Source: Bacillota bacterium
GTDB lineage: Bacteria > Bacillota > Clostridia > Oscillospirales > Ruminococcaceae
NCBI GenBank assembly: GCA_023396225.1
Contig: JAEWWT010000025.1
Location: 62,001 to 126,000 of the forward strand
Direction of reading: 5' to 3'
DNA: 64,000 nucleotides
In this document: in pieces, positions 42,511 through 51,863 of the stretch
Layout of the letters: the number at the start of each line of letters is the position of its first letter
How positions within the stretch are numbered: the first letter of the stretch is position 1
Notes under the pieces: model-generated
Databases searched by the model: none
What the model was told of the DNA's origin: nothing
Seen by the model: the letters and a program-made list of their open reading frames with translations, nothing else
Translations under genes and position numbers: made by a program

Positions 42511-43518
42511 ATGGCTGACGTACTATCGCAAAGCCAGATAGATGAACTGCTCAACAGTTTCAGCACACAAGGCACAAAGGCGTTTGAAGAAATTGAAGAG
42601 CACGCAAATGACAAGAAAATAAAGAGCTATGACTTTAAAATGCCGAAGAAGTTTACAAAGGAACAGCTCAAAATAATTGACGGCATTTTTGAAAGCTATT
42701 CCCGAGTTTTATCCTCATACCTAACGGGACTTATGAGAATGTACTGTAAAGTTGAAGTTCTTCAGATTGAAGAACAAAGATATTATGAGTTCAATAATGC
42801 GCTTCCTGAATATGTTCTTATGGCCATGATGAATATGGGCATAGATGATGATGATATTCTTGATACATTATGTATTATGCAGATGTCAAACCAGATATCC
42901 GTTACAATGATGGACAGACTCATGGGCGGAAACGGAAGATACACAGAACTTAACAGAGATTTCACGGAAATTGAAATAGGGTTAATGACCAATGTTCTGA
43001 ACAGAATGATAGGGCTCATGAAGGAGCCGTGGAATCAGTACATAGATGTAACGCCAACAATGACAAGCGTTGAAACAAACTCAAGGGTAATGCAGAGTAT
43101 TCCTCCTGATGAGGTAATTATTCTTGTTTTGCTTGAGATAGAAATAAAGGATGTAAAGAACACAATGTCAATCTGTATACCTGCTGTAAACCTTGAATCT
43201 ATGATGGCAAAGTTTGGAGGCAGATGGGCAAGAACTGTCAAGAAGATGGACCCTAAGAAAGAGAGAGAGAGACAGGGCGCTATCCTTGACATGATAAAGG
43301 ACAGCCAGTTGAAAGTAGATGCTGTTCTCTGCGAGACACAGGTGGATCTATTTGATATACTCACATTACAAGTTGATGATATTATACCGTTGAATACATC
43401 TATTGACAGTAATGTTACCGTTAAAATCGGAGATAACCTCTGGTTTGACGGAAAACTTGGAATAAGAAACAACAGAAAAGCTATTAAGATAGATAATATA
43501 TATAAAGAATTGAGGTAG
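42511..43518 (+). CDS. fliM: Flagellar motor switch protein FliM
   Basis: A 335-residue switch protein. The N-terminal LSQSQIDELLNSF is the CheY-P docking helix. The middle domain is CheC-like (LMRMYCKVEVLQIEEQRYYE), and the C-terminal domain is FliN-like (ILDMIKDSQLKVDAVLCETQ). The start at 42511 is used because it places this helix at the N-terminus and has GGGGTG upstream. fliY follows at 8 bp. Confidence 0.95.
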   Translation: MADVLSQSQIDELLNSFSTQGTKAFEEIEEHANDKKIKSYDFKMPKKFTKEQLKIIDGIFESYSRVLSSYLTGLMRMYCKVEVLQIEEQRYYEFNNALPEYVLMAMMNMGIDDDDILDTLCIMQMSNQISVTMMDRLMGGNGRYTELNRDFTEIEIGLMTNVLNRMIGLMKEPWNQYIDVTPTMTSVETNSRVMQSIPPDEVIILVLLEIEIKDVKNTMSICIPAVNLESMMAKFGGRWARTVKKMDPKKERERQGAILDMIKDSQLKVDAVLCETQVDLFDILTLQVDDIIPLNTSIDSNVTVKIGDNLWFDGKLGIRNNRKAIKIDNIYKELR

Positions 43519-43526
43519 AGGAGATA

Positions 43527-44834
43527 ATGAGCGACGACAAACTTGTTATTGACGGGTTCGGTGCGGTAGAAAAGGATGCGATTGGGGAGATAATGAACAT
43601 CACTATGGGTTCAGCCGCTACTGCCGTTTCCAATATGCTCAGTGCAAAGGTCTGGATTACAACGCCTGAAGTCAGCTTGGCTAAGGCAAAGGATCTTTCT
43701 TTTCCTGAACTGGAACCATCAATATTAGTTAGGATTCAATATACGCAAGGTGTATCCGGACAGAATGTCCTCGTCCTGAAGCAAAATGACGTCCAGCTGA
43801 TTCTTAATCAGCTGATGGGAATGCCGCTTGAGGTTACAGATGACTTCGAGTTTGATGAAATGAACATTTCGGCAGTTTGTGAAGTAATGAATCAGATGAT
43901 GGGTTCTTCAGCTACTGCGCTTTCGGAGCTTATTGATACAGCCATCGACATTTCAACGCCGGAGGCTATTGTTCAAGATAGTTCCACCAAAAACTTATCA
44001 AGGATGTATGAAGCGGATCCGGAAGACAATGTCTGCGTAATTAAGTTTAATCTTACTATAGACGGAGTAATTAATTCAGAATTCATGTCAGTTCTTGCTA
44101 TCGACCTTGCCAAGGAAATGGCGACGAAGATGCTTGACGGATATAATGCAGGGTATGATGAAGTCGAGGCACAACCTGAGCCGCAGACTCCTGAACCTGC
44201 AAAAGCGAGCAATTCAGGCGCAACATTGTCACAGGAACAGATAAATGCAATGCTTGCTGATTCAGCAAAGGCACAGCCGGCGCCGGCTGCCCCACCACCA
44301 CAACCCGCAATGGCACAGCAGCAGATTCCAGCTTATGCAGGAGTACAGCAGCCTTATCCTCCCCAGCCTGGGTATGGTTATCCGCCACAACAGCCTATGT
44401 ATCCTGATCCGAATGCTGTTTATGCACCACAGGGTTACGGATACCCTCCTCAGCAGCAATTCCCGCAGCAGCCATATCCTGCAGCTCAGCCAATAAAAAA
44501 TGTAAATGTTCAGGCTGTGCAGCTTCAGAATTTTGAGACATATCAGAACGCTGCTCTTTCACAGGAGCAGAATGACAATCTGAAACTTCTTATGAATGTA
44601 CCACTTAATGTCACAGTTGAGATTGGTTCAGCAAAGAAGAAGGTTAAGGAAATCCTTGAGTTTTCCCAGGGTACAATTATTGAGCTTGAGCGTCAGGCAG
44701 GAGCTCCTGTAGATATAATTGTAAATGGAAACCTTATTGCCAAAGGAGACGTCGTTGTTATTGACGATAATTTTGCTGTAAGAATTACAGAAATAGTAAA
44801 GTCCAAATTCTTGGACAATTTAGGTAAGGAGTAG
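43527..44834 (+). CDS. fliY: Flagellar switch phosphatase FliY (FliN type)
   Basis: A 435-residue protein with CheC-like phosphatase halves at residues 17-31 (DAIGEIMNITMGSAA) and 115-130 (SAVCEVMNQMMGSSAT), each with the E-x2-N pair used to hydrolyse CheY-P. A FliM-like docking helix (LSQEQINAML, 234-243) lies in the middle rather than at the N-terminus as in Bacillus FliY. A P/Q/Y-rich linker (244-322) leads to the FliN domain (352-432) of the C-ring. A weaker LSQEQ repeat occurs at 345. cheY follows at 5 bp. Confidence 0.92.
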   Translation: MSDDKLVIDGFGAVEKDAIGEIMNITMGSAATAVSNMLSAKVWITTPEVSLAKAKDLSFPELEPSILVRIQYTQGVSGQNVLVLKQNDVQLILNQLMGMPLEVTDDFEFDEMNISAVCEVMNQMMGSSATALSELIDTAIDISTPEAIVQDSSTKNLSRMYEADPEDNVCVIKFNLTIDGVINSEFMSVLAIDLAKEMATKMLDGYNAGYDEVEAQPEPQTPEPAKASNSGATLSQEQINAMLADSAKAQPAPAAPPPQPAMAQQQIPAYAGVQQPYPPQPGYGYPPQQPMYPDPNAVYAPQGYGYPPQQQFPQQPYPAAQPIKNVNVQAVQLQNFETYQNAALSQEQNDNLKLLMNVPLNVTVEIGSAKKKVKEILEFSQGTIIELERQAGAPVDIIVNGNLIAKGDVVVIDDNFAVRITEIVKSKFLDNLGKE

Positions 44835-44839
44835 TAGAT

Positions 44840-45202
44840 ATGGATAAGAAGATTTTGCTTGTAGATGATGCAGCTTTTATGAGAATGATGATTAAGGATA
44901 CTTTGACTAAAAATGGTTATACAAATATTTATGAAGCTGCTGACGGAGAAATTGCTTGCACTACATATGCTGCTGAAAAGCCTGATCTCGTTATTATGGA
45001 TATTACAATGCCTAACAAGACAGGAATTGAAGCATTAAGGGACATTAAGGCGTCAGACCCTGGTGCAAAGGTTGTTATGTGTTCTGCTATGGGACAGGAA
45101 TCAATGGTTGTTGAAGCTATAAAGCTTGGAGCATTGGACTTTATTGTAAAGCCGTTCAAGCCTGACAGAATTCTTCAGACAGTGCAGAAGGTTATTGGCT
45201 GA
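44840..45202 (+). CDS. cheY: Chemotaxis response regulator CheY
   Basis: A 120-residue single receiver domain. The acidic pocket (Asp9, Asp10), the phospho-acceptor Asp54 (VIMDITMP), Ser82 (MCSAMG) and Lys104 (IVKPFKP) are all present. Phosphorylated by CheA, it binds FliM and perhaps FliY. It lies between fliY and fliO, as in many Firmicutes. Confidence 0.94.
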   Translation: MDKKILLVDDAAFMRMMIKDTLTKNGYTNIYEAADGEIACTTYAAEKPDLVIMDITMPNKTGIEALRDIKASDPGAKVVMCSAMGQESMVVEAIKLGALDFIVKPFKPDRILQTVQKVIG

Positions 45203-45204
45203 TT

Positions 45205-45639
45205 ATGGATGATATCCTTCTTGTGTTTTTTTCACTGCTTGGAGTAGTAGGACTAATTTTTCTGACTGTTTACGGTTCAAGATGGATGAACAAAAAGTTT
45301 GGTGTTGGAGCTTCAAAATTCGGCAGTGGGAAAAGTATCAGAATAAAGGAATGTGTCGGGGTTGCACCAGATAAACAGCTGATGATTGTTTCAGTAGGAA
45401 CAAAGCTCATGCTTATCGGGGTAACTCCTTCGGGAATAAATAAAATCTGTGATCTTGACAATGAGGATGCGGCAGCAATTGAAAGCGGTTATGCTGCTTC
45501 TCAGGAAGAGTCGGGATTTCTGAAAAATCTCAAGAAAGCTTTTTCGGAACGTCAGCAGAGCGCAGCCATCCGCAGTAATCCGGAAAGGTCTGTCCGTCGG
45601 GAGGATAATCAAGAAATAAATGACAAAGATGATTTTTAA
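45205..45639 (+). CDS. fliO: Flagellar export protein FliO
   Basis: A 144-residue membrane protein with one N-terminal helix (ILLVFFSLLGVVGLIFLTVY), a small FliO fold (IRIKECVGVAPDKQLMIVSV, then GTKLMLIGVTPSGINKI) and a charged cytoplasmic tail. It helps assemble FliP. It starts 2 bp after cheY and overlaps fliP by 20 bp. Called fliZ in Bacillus. Confidence 0.85.
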   Translation: MDDILLVFFSLLGVVGLIFLTVYGSRWMNKKFGVGASKFGSGKSIRIKECVGVAPDKQLMIVSVGTKLMLIGVTPSGINKICDLDNEDAAAIESGYAASQEESGFLKNLKKAFSERQQSAAIRSNPERSVRREDNQEINDKDDF

Positions 45640-46525
45640 AAAAATATCTGTGCCGGTTCTGAGTCTTCTCTTCGCCGGAATAATTATGTTCACCGGAATA
45701 AATGCAGGGGCTGAGAATTATCCGGATGTTACAACAATACCAAACGTTGAAACTTCTGTTCCGCAGACTACTCAGGAAAACCCCGGAGTTGTTACAGAAG
45801 CGGAAACAACGCTCCCTTATGATGAACCTGTTACAGATGATGATAGTGATTCAAAAAGTATTCTTGATGCATTGAATGTTGGTGAGAGCAACTCAACAAT
45901 AGACTTAATGCTGCTTGTCACAATTTTATCTCTTGCACCTTCAGTTCTTGTGATGATGACTTGTTTCACAAGAATTATAATTTCATTTTCACTTTTGCGA
46001 AACGCTCTCGGCGTTCAGCAGACTCCGCCTAATCAGGTTCTGATCGGGCTTGCACTTTTTCTGACGCTTTTTGTTATGTCACCGGTTATTTCTGACATAA
46101 ATGAGGTAGCATATCAGCCGTATAAGCAAGGCGAAATGACTACTGTTGAAGCAGTTCAGGCGGCATCAGTTCCATTAAAGGAATGGATGCTTGAAAACAC
46201 GTCTAACGATACAATGGACTTTTTCCTTGAGCTTTCCGGCTCGGAAATGACAGTGGAGACAGAACAGGATTTTGTCGATCAGGTCAGCTTCACAACAGTT
46301 GTTCCTGCATTTATATTAAGTGAAATAAAGCTAGGCTTTGAAATCGGCTTCCTGCTTTACATACCGTTCCTTATCATAGACATGGTTGTTTCAACCGTAC
46401 TTATGTCAATGGGTATGATGATGCTTCCGCCGTCAATGATTTCAATGCCGTTCAAGATACTTATGTTTATACTTGTGGATGGATGGCGCCTCCTTGCGGG
46501 TGCACTTGTCTCGGGATTCAACTAG
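45620..46525 (+). CDS. fliP: Flagellar export gate protein FliP
   Basis: A 301-residue gate protein with an N-terminal signal-like segment (about 5-30), an acidic Thr/Glu loop and the conserved core: LAPSVLVMMTCFTRIIISFS, ALGVQQTPPNQVLIGLALFL, EIKLGFEIGFLLYIPFLIID and SMGMMMLPPSMISMPFKILM. It forms the export pore with FliQ and FliR. ATG codons at 45620 and 45629 are both possible; the GGGAGG site is 16 nt from the first. It overlaps fliO. Confidence 0.94.
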   Translation: MTKMIFKKISVPVLSLLFAGIIMFTGINAGAENYPDVTTIPNVETSVPQTTQENPGVVTEAETTLPYDEPVTDDDSDSKSILDALNVGESNSTIDLMLLVTILSLAPSVLVMMTCFTRIIISFSLLRNALGVQQTPPNQVLIGLALFLTLFVMSPVISDINEVAYQPYKQGEMTTVEAVQAASVPLKEWMLENTSNDTMDFFLELSGSEMTVETEQDFVDQVSFTTVVPAFILSEIKLGFEIGFLLYIPFLIIDMVVSTVLMSMGMMMLPPSMISMPFKILMFILVDGWRLLAGALVSGFN

Positions 46526-46576
46526 CTGATATGAAAAAAGAAATGTTTAAGGCATGGGAAAGGAATAGTCATAAAT

Positions 46577-46855
46577 ATGACCGAAGATCAGGTACTTCAG
46601 ATTTTTAAAGAGGCATTGATGCTGACATTAAAGCTGGCAGGACCACTGCTTATTATAAGCATGATTGTCGGACTTGTCATATCAATTTTTCAGGCAGCAA
46701 CTCAGATTCATGAGCAGACGCTGACTTTTGTTCCGAAAGCAATTACTATTGCCGTACTGCTGTTGTTAATGGCACCAATGATGATATCTGCTTCAAGAGA
46801 TTTTTTCTACAATATATTTGATATCATTACGCAGGTCAGTCAGCAGACCGGATAA
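46577..46855 (+). CDS. fliQ: Flagellar export gate protein FliQ
   Basis: A 92-residue protein of two transmembrane hairpin helices (LLIISMIVGLVISIFQAATQ and IAVLLLLMAPMMISASRDFF) with the TQIHEQTLTFVPKA signature between them. Length is standard (about 89). GAAAGGAAT precedes the ATG. Confidence 0.94.
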   Translation: MTEDQVLQIFKEALMLTLKLAGPLLIISMIVGLVISIFQAATQIHEQTLTFVPKAITIAVLLLLMAPMMISASRDFFYNIFDIITQVSQQTG

Positions 46856-46873
46856 AACAGGAGGTAAACAAAA

Positions 46874-47662
46874 TTGGATTTCTGGGACCTCCTGATCCAT
46901 AACTGGCAGCTTAAACTGCTGGTATTTTCAAGGGTTATCGGCATATTTGCATATAACCCGATACTCTCAAGAAACAATGTTCCGAGAATGGTTAAGGGGG
47001 GGACAAGCGTACTGCTTGCCTTTATAACTGTTTCCGTTATCGGACCACAGGACATAGATTTTGAACAGATGCGTGCAGGAGTTTATCTTCTGCTTATGTT
47101 AAAAGAAGGATTTGTCGGAGTTGTACTTGGATTTATAACGAATATGTTTTTTATGACGGTACAGTTCGGCGGAGATATAATGGATACTCAATCCGGTCTT
47201 GGCATGGCAAAGGTAATGGATCCTGGATCCAATGTACAGATGCCAGTTATGGGTTCGGTAATTGTATTTATGCTATATCTTTACTTCTTTGTAACAAATG
47301 CACATCTGTCTTACATAAAACTGTTTGTATTGTCATATGACATGGTTCCTCTTGGCATGGGTGGTATCAATCCGCAGATAGGAATGACAATTGTAGAATA
47401 CTTTTCGGTGATCCTTATGCTTGTTGTAAAAATGGCAATGCCGATTATTGCGGCACAGCTGCTTACTGAATTTTGCATAGGTGTTATCATGAAATCAGTT
47501 CCGCAGATTCAGATTATGGTTGTCAACATTCAGCTCAAGGTGGGACTTGGATTTGTACTGCTTTATCTTATTGCAGTTCCGTTATCGGATTTTGTTGATA
47601 AGTATATGGCAACATGGCTAGAGACACTCGAGGGTATTATCCCTCATATAGTATCAGGCTGA
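46874..47662 (+). CDS. fliR: Flagellar export gate protein FliR
   Basis: A 262-residue gate protein with about six hydrophobic segments. Family blocks include FSRVIGIFAYNPILSRNNVP near the N-terminus, LGFITNMFFMTVQFGGDIMD, and the C-terminal QIQIMVVNIQLKVGLGFVLL. The start is TTG at 46874, chosen since AGGAGG lies 9 nt before and the protein then begins MDFWDLLIHNWQ. flhB follows. Confidence 0.92.
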   Translation: MDFWDLLIHNWQLKLLVFSRVIGIFAYNPILSRNNVPRMVKGGTSVLLAFITVSVIGPQDIDFEQMRAGVYLLLMLKEGFVGVVLGFITNMFFMTVQFGGDIMDTQSGLGMAKVMDPGSNVQMPVMGSVIVFMLYLYFFVTNAHLSYIKLFVLSYDMVPLGMGGINPQIGMTIVEYFSVILMLVVKMAMPIIAAQLLTEFCIGVIMKSVPQIQIMVVNIQLKVGLGFVLLYLIAVPLSDFVDKYMATWLETLEGIIPHIVSG

Positions 47663-47728
47663 TATAAAATGATACGTATGAAATGATGATTTAATCGGCA
47701 TTTCATTTGTTCAAAGGCGGTGGTAAGA

Positions 47729-48838
47729 ATGGCGGACAGCGCAGGTGAAAAAACCGAAAAAGCCACCCCCAAAAGGCGAAAGGATGAACGAGAAAAGGGA
47801 CATGTCCTTCAGAGTAAGGAAGTTGTCACATGTTTGTTTATTCTTCTGGTCTTTTTCACATTGAAAATATGTGCGCCGCTTATTTACCAGACACTTGAAA
47901 ACATGGTGAACTACTGGTTGGAATTATGCGGCAAGGGCATGGGTGACGGAGAAATTCCTACTATTGACGGCAGCGTTTTTTACATCAAGTTTATGTCTGA
48001 AGCAATAAAGGCAATGGTTATTATTGCAGGTCCTGTACTGCTGGTATCTACGGCAGCAACAATATTTGGCACAGGATTGCAGACAAGGTTCGTATTTTCT
48101 AAGGAATCAATTAAGTTCAAACTTAGCAAGCTAAATCCGATTGAGGGCATAAAAAAGCTCTTTAACCTTAAATCGCTTTTTGAAGTTGCAAAGTCACTGT
48201 TAAAGATGGTTATACTTGTCTGTGTTGTTTATGCGCAGATAAAGAAAAGGCTTCCTGATTTTGCAAGACTACTCGATATGGATATCAAAACAAGCATTGT
48301 ATATATTGCAGATGCTGCATTTTCAGTTACAATGCAGATTGGTCTTATATTTGTTGGCATAGCGGCAGCGGACTTCCTTTTCCAGCTTTATTCTTTTGAA
48401 AAGGACATGAAAATGACAAAGCAGGAGGTTAAGGAGGAGTTCAAAAACCTTGAAGGAGATCCTAAGGTAAAAGGCAAAAGGCGTCAGATTCAGATGCAGA
48501 TGGCGTCAAAGCGTATGATGCAGGCTGTTCCGGAAGCGGATGTCGTAATCAGAAACCCTACACATTTTGCAGTTGCAGTAAAGTATGACCCGGAAAAATT
48601 CAATGCGCCGATTGTCGTTGCAAAGGGCAAAGATAATCTTGCGTTCAGAATAATAAAATTAGCAGAAGAAAATAACATAACCCTTATGGAAAACAAACCT
48701 CTTGCAAGGGCACTTTATGCTGAGGTTGATATCGACAGGCAGATTTCGCCCGAGTTTTATCAGCCTGTTGCTGAGGTGCTTGCATATGTATATGAAGTCA
48801 AGAACAAGCATCTTCCTGAACAGAAACAGAAGCTGTAA
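47729..48838 (+). CDS. flhB: Flagellar export switch protein FlhB
   Basis: A 369-residue membrane protein that switches export from hook to filament substrates. The N-terminus has the standard EKTEKATPKRRKDEREKGHV. Four transmembrane helices follow, then a cytoplasmic domain with the self-cleavage site NPTH (VVIRNPTHFAVAVKYDPE, about 273-290). It is full length. A second, C-terminal-only FlhB-like gene lies at 54751-55047. The ATG at 47729 has GGCGGTGG upstream. Confidence 0.95.
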   Translation: MADSAGEKTEKATPKRRKDEREKGHVLQSKEVVTCLFILLVFFTLKICAPLIYQTLENMVNYWLELCGKGMGDGEIPTIDGSVFYIKFMSEAIKAMVIIAGPVLLVSTAATIFGTGLQTRFVFSKESIKFKLSKLNPIEGIKKLFNLKSLFEVAKSLLKMVILVCVVYAQIKKRLPDFARLLDMDIKTSIVYIADAAFSVTMQIGLIFVGIAAADFLFQLYSFEKDMKMTKQEVKEEFKNLEGDPKVKGKRRQIQMQMASKRMMQAVPEADVVIRNPTHFAVAVKYDPEKFNAPIVVAKGKDNLAFRIIKLAEENNITLMENKPLARALYAEVDIDRQISPEFYQPVAEVLAYVYEVKNKHLPEQKQKL

Positions 48839-48889
48839 GGGTCATTAAAGATATAGTTTATACCCGGAAAGGAAGGTTACGGATACACA

Positions 48890-50950
48890 TTGAAAAAAAT
48901 CATGGATAATACCGTTACGGTATTCGTAATACTTGTTATATTCCTTATTATCATTCCTCTTCCACCATGGCTTCTTGATATGCTGTTTGTTGTAAATATA
49001 GGCATATCACTGACAATACTCCTTATAACAATGTTTGTCAAGGATTCATTGGAATTCTCGATTTTCCCTTCAATGCTCCTTATTACAACATTATTCAGAC
49101 TTGGTCTTAATATTTCCTCAACAAAACTTATTCTTACCGAACAAGGAAATGCAGGAAACATGGTTGCCGCATTTGGTCAGTTCGTTATGAAGGGGAATCC
49201 ACTTGTGGGATTCATAGTATTCATTCTTATAACCGTTGTTCAGATGCTTGTAGTAACAAAGGGTGCTGAACGTATTGCGGAAGTAACCGCAAGATTTACT
49301 CTTGATGCTATGCCTGGAAAGCAGATGGCTATTGACGCCGACCTTAATTCAGGAATAATCAATGAAGCAGAAGCAAAAATAAGACGTGAGAACATTCAGC
49401 GTGAAGCTGACTTCTTTGGAGCTATGGACGGTGCGTCCAAGTTTGTCAAAGGAGATGCGACTTTCTCAATTGTTGCCGCCATTGTAAACCTCGTAGGCGG
49501 TGCGGTTGTTGGTCTTATTTTTGACGGTAAGGACTTTATGGCAGTCCTCAGTACATATTCTCTTGCTACTGTCGGCGACGGACTTTGCGCACAGATTCCG
49601 TCACTTCTCATATCAACTGCCATGGGTATGGTTGTTACCCGAAGTGCTTCCAAGGAAAGCCTCAATGTTGACATCAAAAACCAGTTCTCAACTCAGCCAA
49701 AGGTTCTTGCCATTGCCGGCGGAGTTATGATTGTAATGATGCTTATTCCGGGATTTCCAAAGGTTCAGCTTTTTGTTTTTGGTGTGCTTATGATATTCCT
49801 TGGCATTTCACTTACAAGAACTCACAAGGAAGAGCTTGCCTTTGCAGAAGGAGAAGCTGCACAGCAGGAGGACATAAGGGACGCAGTTTCCGAGATGGAG
49901 TACTACAAGGATATTGACAATGTCTATAAACTCCTTAATGTTGAGCCTGTTGAAATGGAATTTGGTTACAGTCTTATTCCTCTTGCGGATGAAAGCGCAG
50001 GCGGTATGCTCATTGAGCGTGTAGTTATATTCAGAAAACAGTTTGCTATCGATATGGGTATGGTTTTTCCGTCAGTAAGAATGAGGGATAACCAGCATAT
50101 TAACCCTAATCAGTATGTAATAAAGATAAAGGGCGAGGTTGTTGCCCAGGCAGAGGTTCTTGTTGACCACTACCTTGCACTTGACAGCGGAAATGTCACT
50201 CAGGAAATAGACGGTATTGATACCGTTGAGCCTGCATTTAACATTCCTGCAAGGTGGATTCCTGAAACAGAAAAGATGGCGGCGGATATTGCAGGATATA
50301 CACTTATTGACCCGACATCTGTTATAATAACTCATCTTTCCGAAATTATCAAAGCCCATGCGCATGAACTTCTTTCAAGGCAGGATGTCAAGACTATGCT
50401 TGACAAGCTAAAGGAAACAAATCCTGCAATTGTTGAAGATATTGTTCCGTCAATTGTTTCTGTTCAATACCTCCAGAAGGTACTGTGCATTCTTCTTAAA
50501 GAGGGTGTTCCGATCAGGGACTTGCAGACAGTTCTTGAAACTATTTCAGACAATCAGCATACCATGAAGGATGTTGATATTACAACCGAATATGTAAGAC
50601 AGGCTCTCAAGCGTACAATAACAAGACGTTTTGCTGACGGCGGTCAGATAAGGGTACTTACACTTGATACAGAAACTGAAAACAAAATCGTTTCTTCTGT
50701 AAAGAAGTCTGAACAAGGCTCCTATCTTGCAATGGATCCGACAGCAATACAACAGCTTATCAGCGCCCTTAATGAGCAGATTGACAAGGTAAAGGATATT
50801 GTTCCTTACCCGATTGTACTTACATCACCGATTGTAAGAATATATTTCAAGAAGCTGATAGATCAGTTTATTCCTAATGTAACAGTCCTCTCATTTAATG
50901 AGATTGATAATTCAGTTCAGATTCAGGCTGTTGGAAATGTAGTCATGTAG
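48890..50950 (+). CDS. flhA: Flagellar export gate protein FlhA
   Basis: The 686-residue main export gate. Eight hydrophobic helices occupy the first 320 residues, including the conserved FHIPEP-like region (TRFTLDAMPGKQMAIDADLN and AKIRRENIQREADFFGAMDG). The C-terminal cytoplasmic ring domain binds chaperone-substrate complexes. The start is TTG at 48890 with a GGAAGG site; ATG at 48902 is an alternative. flhF and flhG, which follow flhA in most Clostridia, are absent; fliA comes next. Confidence 0.94.
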   Translation: MKKIMDNTVTVFVILVIFLIIIPLPPWLLDMLFVVNIGISLTILLITMFVKDSLEFSIFPSMLLITTLFRLGLNISSTKLILTEQGNAGNMVAAFGQFVMKGNPLVGFIVFILITVVQMLVVTKGAERIAEVTARFTLDAMPGKQMAIDADLNSGIINEAEAKIRRENIQREADFFGAMDGASKFVKGDATFSIVAAIVNLVGGAVVGLIFDGKDFMAVLSTYSLATVGDGLCAQIPSLLISTAMGMVVTRSASKESLNVDIKNQFSTQPKVLAIAGGVMIVMMLIPGFPKVQLFVFGVLMIFLGISLTRTHKEELAFAEGEAAQQEDIRDAVSEMEYYKDIDNVYKLLNVEPVEMEFGYSLIPLADESAGGMLIERVVIFRKQFAIDMGMVFPSVRMRDNQHINPNQYVIKIKGEVVAQAEVLVDHYLALDSGNVTQEIDGIDTVEPAFNIPARWIPETEKMAADIAGYTLIDPTSVIITHLSEIIKAHAHELLSRQDVKTMLDKLKETNPAIVEDIVPSIVSVQYLQKVLCILLKEGVPIRDLQTVLETISDNQHTMKDVDITTEYVRQALKRTITRRFADGGQIRVLTLDTETENKIVSSVKKSEQGSYLAMDPTAIQQLISALNEQIDKVKDIVPYPIVLTSPIVRIYFKKLIDQFIPNVTVLSFNEIDNSVQIQAVGNVVM

Positions 50951-50983
50951 ATTGACAGATGAGCCTTTGTCATTTCAGGCAAT

Positions 50984-51025
50984 GATTTGCCGGCGTTGAT
51001 TTGCCGGTATGGATTTGCCTAAGCA
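50984..51025 (+). repeat. 14-bp tandem repeat, three units, before fliA
   Basis: Three head-to-tail units starting GATTTGCC at 50984, 50998 and 51012. Units 1 and 2 share GATTTGCCGG; unit 3 diverges after GATTTGCC. It lies in the flhA-fliA gap. Confidence 0.7.
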
Positions 51026-51040
51026 GGAAGGAGAGATGAT

Positions 51041-51826
51041 ATGGCCGATCTGAGTAATGAAGAAAAAGCCGCCTTGCTTGAAGAATACAAAAAGACAGGC
51101 GATAAGGCACTTCGCAACAAGGTTGTTCTTGCATATATGAATGTTGTCAGATATGCCGCTGTTTCTACAAGAAATATGTATCAGAAATTTGCTGATACCG
51201 ATGACGTAATTGATGAAGCCACAATCGCTCTCATGAGTGCCATCGAATCATTTGATCCTGCAAGAAATGTAAAATTTGAAACCTATGCCTCAACAAAAGT
51301 CAGGGGAGCAATCATAGATTTTATCAGACGTCAGGATGTAGTTTCAAGGGGAGTAAGAAAGTTCACAAAGGATTATGACAGCGCTTACGGTCAGCTTTAT
51401 TCAGAGTTGAACAGAGAGCCTACCAATGCTGAAATAGCTGAAAAGCTTGCAATATCAGAGGACAAGCTTGCATCAGGAATTGTACAGTCAGCAGCAGCGC
51501 AGACTTTGTCGTTCGAGGAGCTTGTTATAAACACAGGCTTTGATATAGGCGACCAGCTCACCGAAGACGGTGTATGGACAGCTGAACAGGAGCTGTACAG
51601 AAAAGAAAAGCTTAATCAGCTTGCACAGGCAGTTACAAAGCTTAATGACAAGGAAAGACTTGTTATAACATTGTATTATTATGAAAAGCTAAAGTTTTCA
51701 GATATAGGAAAGGTTCTTGAGGTTTCAGAATCAAGGGTATGTCAGCTTCATTCAAAGGCTGTTCAGAAAATGAAGGAGCATATGGCGGAATATCTCGGAA
51801 TAACAGTGAAAAAATCGGACAAATAA
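51041..51826 (+). CDS. fliA: Flagellar sigma factor, sigma-28 (FliA/SigD)
   Basis: A 261-residue sigma factor of the sigma-28 group. Region 2 shows DVIDEATIALMSAIESFDPA then FETYASTKVRGAIIDFIRRQ, region 3 TNAEIAEKLAISEDKL, and region 4 the helix-turn-helix KFSDIGKVLEVSESRVCQLH. It directs late flagellar and chemotaxis promoters such as that at 62714-62740, and FlgM (62803) is its expected anti-sigma factor. GGAAGGAGAG precedes the ATG. Confidence 0.95.
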   Translation: MADLSNEEKAALLEEYKKTGDKALRNKVVLAYMNVVRYAAVSTRNMYQKFADTDDVIDEATIALMSAIESFDPARNVKFETYASTKVRGAIIDFIRRQDVVSRGVRKFTKDYDSAYGQLYSELNREPTNAEIAEKLAISEDKLASGIVQSAAAQTLSFEELVINTGFDIGDQLTEDGVWTAEQELYRKEKLNQLAQAVTKLNDKERLVITLYYYEKLKFSDIGKVLEVSESRVCQLHSKAVQKMKEHMAEYLGITVKKSDK

Positions 51827-51863
51827 TTAACAGACCGTCAGAAGTAAGAAAGGATGGCTATAT

